NCBI GenBank assembly: GCA_023416655.1
Contig: JAEZHK010000090.1
Location: 1-53,896, forward strand
Direction of reading: 5' to 3'
Source: Bacillota bacterium
GTDB lineage: Bacteria; Bacillota; Clostridia; Christensenellales; Aristaeellaceae
Length of the DNA stretch: 53,896 nucleotides
Shown: one piece after another, positions 1 to 8,917 of the stretch
Layout of the letters: each line of letters begins with the position of its first letter
How positions within the stretch are numbered: the first letter of the stretch is position 1
Translations under genes and position numbers: made by a program
The notes under the pieces: generated by a model
Database searches by the model: none
What the model was told of the DNA's origin: nothing
The model's input: the letters and a program-made list of their open reading frames with translations, nothing else

Positions 1-1527
1 GTTTAAAAAGGCGGAGAGCTCGCATCCGATGCCGGTTTTGTGGAAGGCGGGCATGTCCTCCCGGATCAGCATCCCGGCGACGGAGAGGTACAGCTTGCGC
101 TTGATCTCGTTGTACACCCAGTCGCACAGCTTTTCCACGCTCAGCCCCGCGCAGGCCGCGACGAACTGCGCGCCCAGGAAAGCCGCCTCCCGGTCGAAGG
201 CGGTGAAATCCCCCTTCAAATGCATGACGTCGGTGGGGGTCAGCCCCGCGCGGATGACCACGCCCTCCCGCTCCAGCCGCTCGACACTCAGACCATACAT
301 GTCCCGGCCGATGGCTTGTGCGGCGTCCTCGTAGATCAGCGGGCCGTGCTGAAGCGCCGCGCAGAACCGCTTCTCGTCCGCGGTATAGCCGGGGCTAATG
401 CTGATGTCCCGCACCAGCGTGAAGAATTCGTGCAGCGGCAGCGAGTGCTTCTCCCGCTGCATGAGAAGTTTTTGGAGCGCGGGCACGACCTGAGGCCAGC
501 GTCTTGCGGCCACCGACAGCGGGATCAGCCGCCTCGGCAGGAGATGCAGTGCGCCATTCGGGTTGTGACGCACGGCACTGTCGCCGCCCAGGCCCAGCGT
601 CTCCACGTACACGCCCTTGACGAATGTGTGCCACGCGCCGATGTGGATGCCGCTGGTCGCCTTGAGCGCACTTCCGCCCCGGATCAGCGCGATGTCGGTG
701 GTGGTGCCGCCCATGTCCACGATCACGGCCTCCTGCTCGCCAGACAGCGCCTGGCCGCCGACGATCGAGGCCGCCGGTCCGCACAGGATGGTTTCGACCG
801 GCCGGACGCCGGTGAAGCGCTCGCTCATGAGGCTGCCGTCGCTCCGCACAATCGCGACCGGGACGTCCAGGTTCCTCGCCTTCAGAGAGCGCCGGATGGC
901 CATGAGGAACTCATGAAGCACCGGGATCAGCCGTCCGTTGAGCAGCGCGCTCGCGCCCCGCTTGATGGCGTTCAGGTCGCTGAACAGCTCGTGCCCGCAG
1001 ATGACCGGGATGTCGTACCGGCCGGACACGGCGGCAAGCGCCTCCTTCTCCATGACCGCGCCGTTTGAGGCGGCGTTGAGCGCGACGATGGCCAGCGCGT
1101 CGGCGTCCCGGAACCATTCTTCACTGTCCCGGAGGAATGCGCCCCAGTCGGGCGATTCCGCGACGCGGCCATCCATCGATGTCCTCGCGTCTAGGAAATA
1201 AATCTTGTCCGGCTCGGTCAGCCCGGCCTCCGCGCCGACCCATTCCACCGTCTTTGGGTCGACGCCGATGAAGAGCAGCTTTGCGCGCCCGCCCTTGCCC
1301 TCCACGCAGGCGTTGGTGGCCAGCGTGGTGGAGAGCGCCACCATGCCCGCCCTTTGCACGAGCGCCGGGTCCAGCGCGTCGAGCGCCTGAAGGATGCCGC
1401 GGGACAGGTCGTCCCGCGTGGTCAGCGCCTTGGAGGAATCGAGAATTTTCCTTGTCTCGAAGTCGTAGACCACCGCGTCGGTGTAGGTGCCGCCGGTGTC
1501 GATGCCAATGCCATACGTTCTCAACAT
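1..1527 (-). CDS. Hydantoinase/oxoprolinase family protein, N-terminal part (runs off left edge)
   Basis: Reads leftward from an ATG at 1527 and is still open at base 1, so only 509 codons are visible. The N-terminus GIGIDTGGTYTDAVVYD is the actin-like ATPase phosphate-binding loop of the HyuA/oxoprolinase family. A second phosphate motif, VDMGGTTTDIALI, lies near residue 265. The family hydrolyses hydantoins or 5-oxoproline using ATP; the substrate here cannot be decided. An AAAGGCGAG ribosome binding site precedes the start. The GNAT gene ends 40 bp upstream on the same strand, so the two are probably co-transcribed from the promoter at 2506-2534. No HyuB-type partner is visible. Confidence 0.85.
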   Translation of the reverse strand, partial: MLRTYGIGIDTGGTYTDAVVYDFETRKILDSSKALTTRDDLSRGILQALDALDPALVQRAGMVALSTTLATNACVEGKGGRAKLLFIGVDPKTVEWVGAEAGLTEPDKIYFLDARTSMDGRVAESPDWGAFLRDSEEWFRDADALAIVALNAASNGAVMEKEALAAVSGRYDIPVICGHELFSDLNAIKRGASALLNGRLIPVLHEFLMAIRRSLKARNLDVPVAIVRSDGSLMSERFTGVRPVETILCGPAASIVGGQALSGEQEAVIVDMGGTTTDIALIRGGSALKATSGIHIGAWHTFVKGVYVETLGLGGDSAVRHNPNGALHLLPRRLIPLSVAARRWPQVVPALQKLLMQREKHSLPLHEFFTLVRDISISPGYTADEKRFCAALQHGPLIYEDAAQAIGRDMYGLSVERLEREGVVIRAGLTPTDVMHLKGDFTAFDREAAFLGAQFVAACAGLSVEKLCDWVYNEIKRKLYLSVAGMLIREDMPAFHKTGIGCELSAFLN

Positions 1528-1567
1528 GTACTCTCGCCTTTGCGCTCGTATTTCCCGCCCGCCGGGA

Positions 1568-2407
1568 TCAGGTAAATTTGATTTCGCGGAAGTCGGAAAT
1601 TGGTTGGTAGCCGATTTTCCGGTAGATGCTGTTGGAGACCGGGTTTTCAAGGTCCGTGAACAGCGCGCAGTATTCGTTGCCCCTTGCGAGGATGAGGCGG
1701 CTCAAAAGCGCCACGCACGCGGTGGCGTAGCCCTTGCCGCGCAGGTAGGGCGGCGTGTAGACCGGGCCTACCGCGCGTCCGTGGGGCAGCTGTCGGGAAG
1801 AGCCCGCCATGCTGACCGGAACGCCATCGTCCTCCAGAATGTACATCGTACCCCGCTCGACGCACCACCGGGCGCTCTCCGCGTCCAGCGGCGCGTTTTC
1901 ATGGAAGCACTCGTCGGTGAACGCCTTCATCCAGAAGGGGAGGAAATGCATGTCCCACTCCGCAGCCAGGCGCATTTCCCCGATGACCGGCACGTCCTCC
2001 ACCCGGTCCAGGCGGTACAGCCGCTCCCTCGTGGCGGTCTCCGCCTTTTTGCCGGAGGTTTCGGAATATTCGCGGGCGAAGCCCGACGCAAGTTCCGTCT
2101 CCGCGACCACCCCCGGCGGCAGGATCCCGTTTTCCGCCATGTGCTGCGCCAATAGCCGGAGCGCGGCGTCTGGCACGGCGCGGTTTGCGCTTGCCAGCAG
2201 CAGGTTCCACGGCGGCGTCATCAGCGCGACCAGCTCGCACGCGTCCGCGCCTTCCACACGCGCCATGAACCAGTCGGGCTTCGCGTCGCCGTTCACGCCC
2301 CGGATCAGGATGCCCAGCGGCAGGTTGTTGACCACTTCATCGGCTGCCAGCGCGTCCGCCACGTCTCGGTAGAAATCCTTGGCGAAGGAGTACCGGATCA
2401 GCCGCAT
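1568..2407 (-). CDS. GNAT family N-acetyltransferase
   Basis: 279 residues. The C-terminal half holds the acetyl-CoA binding signature RGKGYATACVALLS (about residues 223-236), followed by ENPVSNSIYRKIGYQP, the typical GNAT strand 5/helix 4 region with the catalytic-type Tyr. The N-terminal ~150 residues are an extra domain and could be a second, degenerate GNAT fold. The acceptor is unknown. A promoter with correct spacing lies about 100 bp upstream (2506-2534), and the hydantoinase-like gene follows in the same direction. Confidence 0.8.
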   Translation of the reverse strand: MRLIRYSFAKDFYRDVADALAADEVVNNLPLGILIRGVNGDAKPDWFMARVEGADACELVALMTPPWNLLLASANRAVPDAALRLLAQHMAENGILPPGVVAETELASGFAREYSETSGKKAETATRERLYRLDRVEDVPVIGEMRLAAEWDMHFLPFWMKAFTDECFHENAPLDAESARWCVERGTMYILEDDGVPVSMAGSSRQLPHGRAVGPVYTPPYLRGKGYATACVALLSRLILARGNEYCALFTDLENPVSNSIYRKIGYQPISDFREIKFT

Positions 2408-2505
2408 GCTTCCACCTCGAAGTTAGTTTTTGAGCCTGGACCATCTCCAAAGCCCTGCTTGCGGCATCCTGTCACGTACCCATGGGTGCCGCGCGTGATG
2501 GCTGT

Positions 2506-2534
2506 AGTGTAGCAATTTTTTCCGCGAAAATCAA
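2506..2534 (-). promoter_or_regulatory. Predicted sigma-A promoter for the GNAT/hydantoinase pair
   Basis: On the minus strand TTGATT (2529-2534) and TACACT (2506-2511) are separated by exactly 17 bp. It lies in the 306 bp intergenic region 2408-2713, which otherwise holds only the pyk promoter region. Confidence 0.55.
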
Positions 2535-2664
2535 GCCGGATTCAAAAGACCAAGCATCTTTGCGAAATTGCGGCGGACTGGCTGTTTTAATGCGGGCGCG
2601 CCGTCCGGACAGCAGAATCTTAACCCACGGGGCGGTGGGGTTTAACGGGGCATTATCGTTGGTC

Positions 2665-2673
2665 TGTTATACT
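2665..2673 (+). promoter_or_regulatory. Extended -10 promoter element of pyk
   Basis: TGTTATACT is an extended -10 (TG-N-TATACT) 41 bp before the pyk ATG. No convincing -35 hexamer sits 16-18 bp upstream, which is tolerated for extended -10 promoters. Confidence 0.45.
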
Positions 2674-2713
2674 GTACATGTATAGAGAAGGACTACCGAG
2701 AAGGAGTAGTAAC

Positions 2714-4471
2714 ATGAGAAAGACGAAAATCGTATGCACCATTGGGCCAGCGTCGGAAAGCCGGGATACGCTACGCCAGATGATCCTGGCGGGCATGAAC
2801 GTGGCGCGGCTGAACTTTTCCCACGGCAGCCACGAGGAGCACAAGGTCCGCGTCGATCGGCTCAATGAGCTTCGAGAGGAACTGAACGTCCCGCTGGCGA
2901 TCATGCTGGACACGAAAGGCCCGGAAATCCGCATCGGCCGCTTTCAGGACGGGGGCGTCACGCTGAAGGAGGGCGACACCTTCACCCTTACGACCAGTCC
3001 GCGCGACGGCGGCCAGGACGGGGTCTTCATCAATTATGAAAAATTGCCCCAGTACGTAACGCCCGGAAACGTCATCATGCTGGACGACGGCCTGATCGGC
3101 CTCAACGTACTCAGCGTGGATGGGGAGAAAATCGTCTGCCGGGTGGAAAACGGCGGGCCGCTCACAAACAATAAAAGCGTCAACCTGCCCGGCGTCGACA
3201 TCGATATGCCCTATCTGTCCGATCAGGACCGTTCAGACATCCTGTTCGCGGTGGAGAACGGGCTGGACTACATCGCACTGTCTTTCGTGCGGACCGCGCA
3301 GGACGTGATGGACGTGAAGCGGTTCCTGGCCCAGCAGGGCGAATCGGGCATCGAGCTGATCGCAAAAATCGAAAACCGATCCGGCATCGCGCACATCGGC
3401 GAGATCATCCGGCTCTCTGCCGGCATCATGGTCGCCCGGGGCGACATGGGCGTGGAGATCCCGTTCGAGGAGCTGCCCCACATCCAGAAGCAACTGATCA
3501 CCCGCTGCTACAGCGCGGGCAAGCGGGTCATCACCGCCACCCAGATGCTGGAATCCATGGTGCGGAACGCCCGCCCCACCCGCGCGGAGATCACGGACGT
3601 CGCCAACGCCATCTACGATGGCACCAGCGCGCTGATGCTCTCCGGCGAGACCGCAAACGGGAAATATCCTGTGGAGACCATCCGCACCATGGCCAAGATC
3701 GCCGAGCGCACCGAGGGATTCATCGACTACCGGGCGCTTTTCAACGCGGCGCAGCCGAACCTGGATAAGAGCGTCATCAACGCCATCTCCCATGCCACCT
3801 GCACCACCGCCCACGACCTGAACGCCGCGGCCATCGTGACGGTCACGCGCACCGGTTCCACCGCGCGCATGGTATCCCGCTTCCGCCCGGCGGCGCCCAT
3901 CGTGGCCATCACACCCAACCCGCGCACCTACCGGCAGCTGGCGCTTTCCTGGGGCGTGACGCCGCTGATGAACGACTACAAGGCCTCCAGCCGCGAGCTC
4001 TTCGCGGACGCGGCGAAGAAGGTGCAGGAAGCTGACCTCGCCCACGACGGCGACATCATCGTGGTCACCGGCTCCTCCGACCGCGTGGGGGAGATCACGA
4101 ATACGCTGCAGATCCACGTGCTGGGTACTGCGCTGGCTCGCGGCACCGGCAACGGGTTCGCACCCGTCACCGGGCGGCTTTGCGTGGTCAATAGCCCGGA
4201 CGACCTGAAGGACTTCCACGACGGCGACATCCTGGTGATCGACCGCACCACCGCCGCCGTGCTGCACGAGATGCGCAGGGCCATTGCCGTGGTGACCGAG
4301 GAGGACATGGCGGATTCCGGCGCGGCCTCCGCGTGCATCGCGCTGGACCTGCCGCTGATCGCGGGCGCGGAGAAGGCGACGCAGCTGCTGAAAACCGGCT
4401 GCCTCGCCACCATCGACGCCAAGAACGGCGTGGTATACAACGGGAACAACGGATACATCGGCGGGAAGTAG
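2714..4471 (+). CDS. pyk: Pyruvate kinase with C-terminal PEP-utilizer-like domain
   Basis: 585 residues. Transfers phosphate from PEP to ADP in the last step of glycolysis. It begins MRKTKIVCTIGPASES and carries MLDTKGPEIRIG, the catalytic-lysine segment IELIAKIENRSGI, and ARGDMGVEIPFEELP with the metal-binding acid. Then follow the C-terminal allosteric domain and, from about residue 480, the extra mobile domain typical of Bacillus/Clostridium enzymes. The usual TSHAA-type histidine motif of that last domain is replaced by SGAASACIA, so it has no phosphocarrier histidine. The start at 2714 has AAGGAG eight bases upstream; an in-frame ATG at 2678 has no such site. A strong hairpin (4572-4603) follows. 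Confidence 0.96.
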   Translation: MRKTKIVCTIGPASESRDTLRQMILAGMNVARLNFSHGSHEEHKVRVDRLNELREELNVPLAIMLDTKGPEIRIGRFQDGGVTLKEGDTFTLTTSPRDGGQDGVFINYEKLPQYVTPGNVIMLDDGLIGLNVLSVDGEKIVCRVENGGPLTNNKSVNLPGVDIDMPYLSDQDRSDILFAVENGLDYIALSFVRTAQDVMDVKRFLAQQGESGIELIAKIENRSGIAHIGEIIRLSAGIMVARGDMGVEIPFEELPHIQKQLITRCYSAGKRVITATQMLESMVRNARPTRAEITDVANAIYDGTSALMLSGETANGKYPVETIRTMAKIAERTEGFIDYRALFNAAQPNLDKSVINAISHATCTTAHDLNAAAIVTVTRTGSTARMVSRFRPAAPIVAITPNPRTYRQLALSWGVTPLMNDYKASSRELFADAAKKVQEADLAHDGDIIVVTGSSDRVGEITNTLQIHVLGTALARGTGNGFAPVTGRLCVVNSPDDLKDFHDGDILVIDRTTAAVLHEMRRAIAVVTEEDMADSGAASACIALDLPLIAGAEKATQLLKTGCLATIDAKNGVVYNGNNGYIGGK

Positions 4472-4571
4472 CCGAAACCTCACGAAAGGGCTGCGGAGTG
4501 GCACTTTTCTTGGAATCTTACTGAAGAAGAAAAGCCTTTCCTCTGAAGCGGCTGCAACCAGAACATCAAGC

Positions 4572-4603
4572 GCCCGGCTTTCGTGATGGCGAAAGCCGGG
4601 CGT
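4572..4603. terminator. Bidirectional hairpin between pyk and the nitroreductase gene
   Basis: A perfect 13-bp stem (4572-4584 with 4591-4603) and six-base loop separates the convergent genes. The T-run is weak (TTG then GTTT), so efficiency is uncertain. Confidence 0.6.
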
Positions 4604-4617
4604 TGCGCGTTTGCAGG

Positions 4618-5286
4618 TTATTCGGACCAACGCCAACCTTCCAGTCCGGCGCCGATTTCAAAGTGGTATTTGGCGATGCCAAGGTCCACCATTGTGTTGA
4701 AGCCGCGCAGCGCGACGGCCTTGACCCGGTCTCCAATGAGTTCAAAGCGGAACTGCTGCTGGTTTATGGCGGTGGGGGCAAGCTGCGCCGCCTCAAGGCC
4801 CCGGCGGAACCAGTCAGGCATTGCACCCTCGGCGCGGCCAAGCTGTTGGATGGATTTGGTCTTGCGTGGCCTGCCGTGGGTTTCCCCATAGCCGATGGAG
4901 ATCACCAGCGCCAGCTTTTCGCCGTCACCAATGGCTGCGGCGACCTTGCCTTTCTTGTACGTTCCGGCCACCCAACAAGTGTCAAGGCCCAGCTGCGTTG
5001 CTTTTAAAACGATCCTCTCGCCGTAGTAGCCGCACTTTTCCTCCAGGCTCTCATCCTTTTTGCCCACCAGCGCCACGTAGTTTCTCGCGTTCCGAAAGCG
5101 GCCGTAGTGCGGAATCAGGCCGGTAAACGCGCCCGGTTCGTCCAGGCAAAGCTGGATGTTCAGCCCGCTTTCACGGTTGCACGCATCGATTTCCTGACGC
5201 AGCGCATTTTGTGTTTCGCCTTCGATACGCCGGTCCGTGTAGCGCCTAACGGAATGCCGGGCGCGCATCGCTTCCCAAAGGTCCAT
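4618..5286 (-). CDS. Nitroreductase family protein (FMN-dependent)
   Basis: 222 residues. The N-terminus MDLWEAMRARHSVRRYTDR carries the arginine-rich FMN phosphate-binding motif of nitroreductases. The mid segment with LKATQLGLDTCWVAGTY and the tail with AQLAPTAINQQQFRF match the 'putative TM nitroreductase' branch common in Clostridia. The start at 5286 has an AAAGGCGGG-type site; an upstream in-frame ATG at 5343 lacks one. Probably a soluble flavoprotein that reduces an unknown substrate with NAD(P)H. It lies 69 bp after the aldo/keto reductase start-to-stop unit on the same strand and may be co-transcribed. Confidence 0.85.
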   Translation of the reverse strand: MDLWEAMRARHSVRRYTDRRIEGETQNALRQEIDACNRESGLNIQLCLDEPGAFTGLIPHYGRFRNARNYVALVGKKDESLEEKCGYYGERIVLKATQLGLDTCWVAGTYKKGKVAAAIGDGEKLALVISIGYGETHGRPRKTKSIQQLGRAEGAMPDWFRRGLEAAQLAPTAINQQQFRFELIGDRVKAVALRGFNTMVDLGIAKYHFEIGAGLEGWRWSE

Positions 5287-5355
5287 AACTTTCCCGCCTT
5301 TCTTTCTTGACGAAAATCCATACATCATTGCCAGGTCCGTCATGCCGGAAGCTGA

Positions 5356-6519
5356 CTAGAGTCGCATCACTTTTTTGATGACCGCCCTGGCGGGGCGGTA
5401 GTAGAACGGTTCCAGCACGCCCGCGACGGTTTTTAGCTCCTTCCGGATCGCAATCTTCTGCGGACAATGGGCCTCGCACTTGCCGCAGCCCACGCATTTG
5501 GAGGCGTTGCCGGACTCCCGTTTCATGCTGGTCTGCATCAGGTAGTCCATGAAGGCCCGGGATTTTCCGGAGGAGGCGCGATTGTTGAAGCAGGCGAAGC
5601 AGGTGGGGATGTCCACCCCCGCGGGGCAGGGCATGCAGTAGTTGCAGCCGGTGCAGGGAATCAGCTGGAGTTCCAGCATTTTTTCCCGCACGCTTTCAAA
5701 GAGGTGGAGTTCGCCTTCTACGAAGCTGCCCGGGAGCGCGTCGGAGGCGACGCGGATGTTTTCCTCGATCATGGCCAGTGTGTTCATCCCGGACAGCACC
5801 GTGGTCACCCCCGGGAAATTGTAAACCCAGCGGAACGCCCACTCCGCGGGCGAACGACCGGGATTCGCGGCGTGAAACAGTGCTTTGACCTCCGGCGGCA
5901 ATTTGTCGGCCAGCCTGCCCCCGCGAAGCGGCTCCATGACCATCACCGGCAGCCCCTTGGACGCGGCGTACTCGAGGCCGCTGCGCCCCGCCTGGTTGTG
6001 CTCGTCTAGGTAGTTGAACTGGATCATGCAAAAATCCCAGTCGAAGGCGTCGATCAGCTTCGGGAATTCCGAGCGGCCGCCGTGGTAGGAAAAGCCGATG
6101 TTTTTGATCTGCCCCTTCGCCTTCTTTTCGCTCAGCCAGCTTTCAAAGCCCAGCGCGCGGAGCCGCTCCAGGCCATTGACATCCGTCAGCATGTGCAGAA
6201 GGTAGTAGTCAATATAGTCGGTCTTCAGGCGCGCGCACTGCGCGTCAAAGATTTTGTCGAAGTCCGCGTACTTTTTGACCAGGTAGGGCGGCATCTTGGT
6301 GGCGATCTTCACGCGCTCGCGGTAGCCGCCCTCCAGCGCCCGGCCCAGCGTGGACTCGCTGTTCGGATAGACATACGCCGTGTCGAAGTAGTTGACGCCG
6401 TGCTCGATGGCGTAGAGAATCTGCCGCCTCGTCTCGTCGAAATCACCCTGAAAGCGCATGCAGCCGAAGGCGAGCTGCGAAAGCCGGTCGCCGTTTTTGG
6501 GGTTTGTACGGGTATTCAT
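5356..6519 (-). CDS. Aldo/keto reductase with C-terminal double [4Fe-4S] domain
   Basis: 387 residues. The AKR barrel has the catalytic set in view: D and Y in FDTAYVYPNSES, K in KIATKMPP and H in YYLLHML. After about residue 285 come two cysteine clusters, CTGCNYCMPCPAGVDIP and CVGCGKCEAHCPQ, giving a ferredoxin-like domain typical of anaerobe 'YghZ/4Fe-4S' AKRs. It can probably accept electrons from ferredoxin, or pass them, rather than rely on NADPH alone. The start at 6519 is preceded by AAAGGA. Promoter at 6666-6694. Substrate unknown. Confidence 0.9.
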   Translation of the reverse strand: MNTRTNPKNGDRLSQLAFGCMRFQGDFDETRRQILYAIEHGVNYFDTAYVYPNSESTLGRALEGGYRERVKIATKMPPYLVKKYADFDKIFDAQCARLKTDYIDYYLLHMLTDVNGLERLRALGFESWLSEKKAKGQIKNIGFSYHGGRSEFPKLIDAFDWDFCMIQFNYLDEHNQAGRSGLEYAASKGLPVMVMEPLRGGRLADKLPPEVKALFHAANPGRSPAEWAFRWVYNFPGVTTVLSGMNTLAMIEENIRVASDALPGSFVEGELHLFESVREKMLELQLIPCTGCNYCMPCPAGVDIPTCFACFNNRASSGKSRAFMDYLMQTSMKRESGNASKCVGCGKCEAHCPQKIAIRKELKTVAGVLEPFYYRPARAVIKKVMRL

Positions 6520-6665
6520 GTTCTTTCCTTTCTGCCTGGAGGGGTCTTGCTGCACTTCCTAACCGAGATGCGTTAATTGAACGCATGAATCTGCGCCGGA
6601 TACCAAGTGCATACCGTTTCCATCGTCACGGTTATGTCCGTGCGATTCGCCGCCGGTACGGGAAG

Positions 6666-6694
6666 ATTATAGCCGATAAGCTTCGATTCTTCAA
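6666..6694 (-). promoter_or_regulatory. Predicted sigma-A promoter of the aldo/keto reductase gene
   Basis: TTGAAG (6689-6694) and TATAAT (6666-6671) on the minus strand, 17 bp apart. The ~140-nt leader contains a 7-bp hairpin (6568-6574 with 6580-6586). Confidence 0.6.
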
Positions 6695-6809
6695 TAGACC
6701 GCTTTGCGCAAGTCTTCGACAAACTGCTCTATACTCCCGAATCTGTTTGCCTACGGCCGGAAAAGGGTATATTCTAATCATTGAATTTTCGAATGAAGGA
6801 GACGGGAAA

Positions 6810-7220
6810 ATGGTCAACGCATACCTGAACTTTGGTGGCAACGCCCTCGAGGCGGTCAATTTCTACGCGGACGCGTTTCACACTGAAAAGCAGAAGGTGC
6901 TCCTCTTTGGCGACGTGCCGGGCGACCCCGGCTTCCCGATGTCCGAAGAGACGAAGAAGCGGGTGATGCACACCTTCCTCGTCATCGGCGGGAGCCAGGT
7001 GATGGTTTCCGATGTCCCCGAGGGCATGCCCCTCTCCGTGGGCGACAACGTCAGCCTGGTGGTGGGGTTCAAGGATCAAGAGGATTTGAAAAACGTTTTT
7101 GAAAAGCTCCGGGCGGGCGGCAACGTGCGCATGGAACTGCAGCAGACGTTCTGGACCAAGTGCTACGGCTATGTCGTGGACAAATTCGGGGTCGGCTGGC
7201 AGCTGAGCCTGGAGGGATGA
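6810..7220 (+). CDS. VOC/PhnB-like glyoxalase-fold protein
   Basis: 136 residues. The MVNAYLNFGGNALEAVNFYA start and the ending FGVGWQLSLEG are the hallmark of the PhnB/'3-demethylubiquinone methyltransferase-like' VOC family. Members have unknown or resistance-related functions. ATG at 6810 follows AAGGAG by nine bases. A possible -10 (TATATT, about 6767) lies upstream. An intrinsic terminator follows directly (7227-7258), so this gene can be a single unit even though another VOC gene comes next. Confidence 0.85.
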   Translation: MVNAYLNFGGNALEAVNFYADAFHTEKQKVLLFGDVPGDPGFPMSEETKKRVMHTFLVIGGSQVMVSDVPEGMPLSVGDNVSLVVGFKDQEDLKNVFEKLRAGGNVRMELQQTFWTKCYGYVVDKFGVGWQLSLEG

Positions 7221-7226
7221 ACCTCG

Positions 7227-7258
7227 GCGCGGGCGATGAAGATCGCGCCGCGCTTTTT
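7227..7258 (+). terminator. Intrinsic terminator after the first VOC gene
   Basis: 6 bp plus 5 bp stem with one bulged G (7227-7237 with 7242-7253), GAAG tetraloop, then five T's (7254-7258). Confidence 0.8.
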
Positions 7259-7303
7259 CAAAAGGGCGGCCGCGCCGCAATACGAACGGAAGGATGAGGA
7301 AAC

Positions 7304-8203
7304 ATGAGTAAACGCAATGATTACGCCATCGTGCCCCACCTGTGGTTTGACAGGGAGGCCAGGGAGGCGGCAGAATTCTATGTAAGCCTGTTTGACGACT
7401 CGCGGTTTATCAGCTCGACGGTTTTCAGGGACACGCCCTCCGGCGACGCAGAATCGGTTCGCTTCGAACTGGCGGGGCAGCCATTCGAGGCAATCAGCGC
7501 CGGGCCCTATTTCAAACTCAACCCGTCGATCTCGCTGATGGTGGCCTTCTCAACCGCGGAAGAGGTGGGCAAAGTATGGAACGCGCTCGCCAAAGGCGGA
7601 AAGGCGCTGATGGAGCTGGGCGAATACCCTTTCAGCCGCCGGTACGGGTGGATCGAGGACCGGTACGGCCTCTCCTGGCAGCTGATGCTGACAGACGGGG
7701 AGATGCCCGAGCAGCGGATCACGCCGAACCTGCTGTTTTCGAACGAGGTCTGCGGCCGGGCGGAGGAGGCGGTCAAATTCTACGCCGAGGTTTTCCCGGA
7801 TTCCGGAGTCGGCCTGATCAGCCGGTATAGAGAAGGCGAGGCCTCTTCGCCCGACGCGAAGGTGAACTACGTGGGTTTCAAGCTCAGTGGGCAGGACTTC
7901 GCCGCGATGGACAACGGCTACGGAGCGGACTTCGGCTTCGGCGAGGCGTTCTCGCTGATCGTGTACTGCGAGGACCAGCGGGAGGTCGACTATTACTGGG
8001 AGAAACTATCCGCCGTGCCCGAAGCGGAGTCGTGCGGATGGCTCAAGGATAAGTTCGGCGTGTCCTGGCAGATCGTGCCGCGCATTCTGGGCGAACTGAT
8101 CGAGCGCGGCGACGAAGAACAGGCCGGGCGCGTGGTGCAGGCGTTTCTTGCGATGAAGAAATTTGATATTGAGGCGCTTAAAAAGGCATATGAGGGCCGG
8201 TAG
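7304..8203 (+). CDS. Two-domain VOC/PhnB-like protein
   Basis: 299 residues made of two tandem VOC modules. The first (about 8-132) ends DRYGLSWQLML; the second (about 138-265) ends DKFGVSWQIVPRILG. A helical tail of about 30 residues follows. Duplicated PhnB-like proteins form the four paired beta-alpha-beta-beta-beta units needed for one complete cavity in a single chain. No metal ligand set or substrate can be assigned by eye. AAGGA lies upstream of ATG 7304. It is followed within 21 bp by another VOC gene, so 7304-8870 is probably one operon. Confidence 0.85.
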   Translation: MSKRNDYAIVPHLWFDREAREAAEFYVSLFDDSRFISSTVFRDTPSGDAESVRFELAGQPFEAISAGPYFKLNPSISLMVAFSTAEEVGKVWNALAKGGKALMELGEYPFSRRYGWIEDRYGLSWQLMLTDGEMPEQRITPNLLFSNEVCGRAEEAVKFYAEVFPDSGVGLISRYREGEASSPDAKVNYVGFKLSGQDFAAMDNGYGADFGFGEAFSLIVYCEDQREVDYYWEKLSAVPEAESCGWLKDKFGVSWQIVPRILGELIERGDEEQAGRVVQAFLAMKKFDIEALKKAYEGR

Positions 8204-8224
8204 AATCCGGCGGAAGGAGAAACC

Positions 8225-8659
8225 GTGGAACAGATGACAAGCGTCCGGACGATTTACGTCAACCTGCCCGTCCGGGACATCGCCCGCTCAAGGGCGTTCT
8301 GGACGAAGCTGGGCTTTCAGTTCAACGAGGAGTTCTCGGACGACAAGGGGCTTTGCCTGATCCTGAAGGAGGGCAGCGCCTACGCGATGCTGCTCTCGCG
8401 CGATTTCTTTGAGACATTCACCAACCGCCCGGCCTCGGACGGCCAATCCACGCAGGTGCTGCTGGCCATCGACGTGGGCAGCCGCGAGAAGGTGGACGAG
8501 GTCGTGCGGATTGCACTGGAAAACGGTGCGACGCGGTACTTGGACGCCATCGACCACGGCTGGATGTACTACGACCGCTTCGCGGACCCCGACGGCCACC
8601 AGTGGGAAATCACATTCATCGACGAAAGCAAGGTGCCGACGGATGAAGCAGACGCCTGA
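8225..8659 (+). CDS. VOC family (glyoxalase/bleomycin-resistance fold) protein
   Basis: 144 residues from a GTG at 8225, placed five bases after AAGGAG; the ATG at 8234 is the alternative. VNLPVRDIARSRAFWTKLGF is the canonical N-terminal VOC segment, and DRFADPDGHQWEI carries the family's C-terminal glutamate position. It resembles YaeR/'lactoylglutathione lyase-like' proteins. Function unknown. Overlaps the next gene by 17 bp. Confidence 0.85.
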   Translation: MEQMTSVRTIYVNLPVRDIARSRAFWTKLGFQFNEEFSDDKGLCLILKEGSAYAMLLSRDFFETFTNRPASDGQSTQVLLAIDVGSREKVDEVVRIALENGATRYLDAIDHGWMYYDRFADPDGHQWEITFIDESKVPTDEADA

Positions 8660-8870
8660 GGCTGCCCGAGAGACCCCGCTCCCCGGGAAGGTTCCGCAGC
8701 CCGCTTTACGTGCGCTGGCCGAGGCGGGAATCACGACACTTGGACAGCTGGCGGCGCTGAGCGAGAAGGAGCTTCTGAAACTGCACGGCGTTGGGCCGAA
8801 GGGCGTACGCATCCTCCGGCAGGCGCTTGAGCAGGCGGGCCTTACATTTGCGGGCGCTCCACGAGCGTAG
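8643..8870 (+). CDS. Small helix-hairpin-helix protein
   Basis: 75 residues. The segment ALAEAGITTLGQLAALSEKE followed by LLKLHGVGPKGVRILRQAL is a classic HhH motif (hairpin GVGPKG) like that of the RNA polymerase alpha C-terminal domain. It is therefore a likely nucleic-acid-binding mini-protein of the type often found next to VOC or DUF1801 genes. Starts inside the 3' end of the VOC gene (translational coupling). Confidence 0.75.
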   Translation: MKQTPEAARETPLPGKVPQPALRALAEAGITTLGQLAALSEKELLKLHGVGPKGVRILRQALEQAGLTFAGAPRA

Positions 8871-8917
8871 GACAGACCAAGTACGCCCCGAGCGCGCGGA
8901 AACAGGAGGATAAAACA

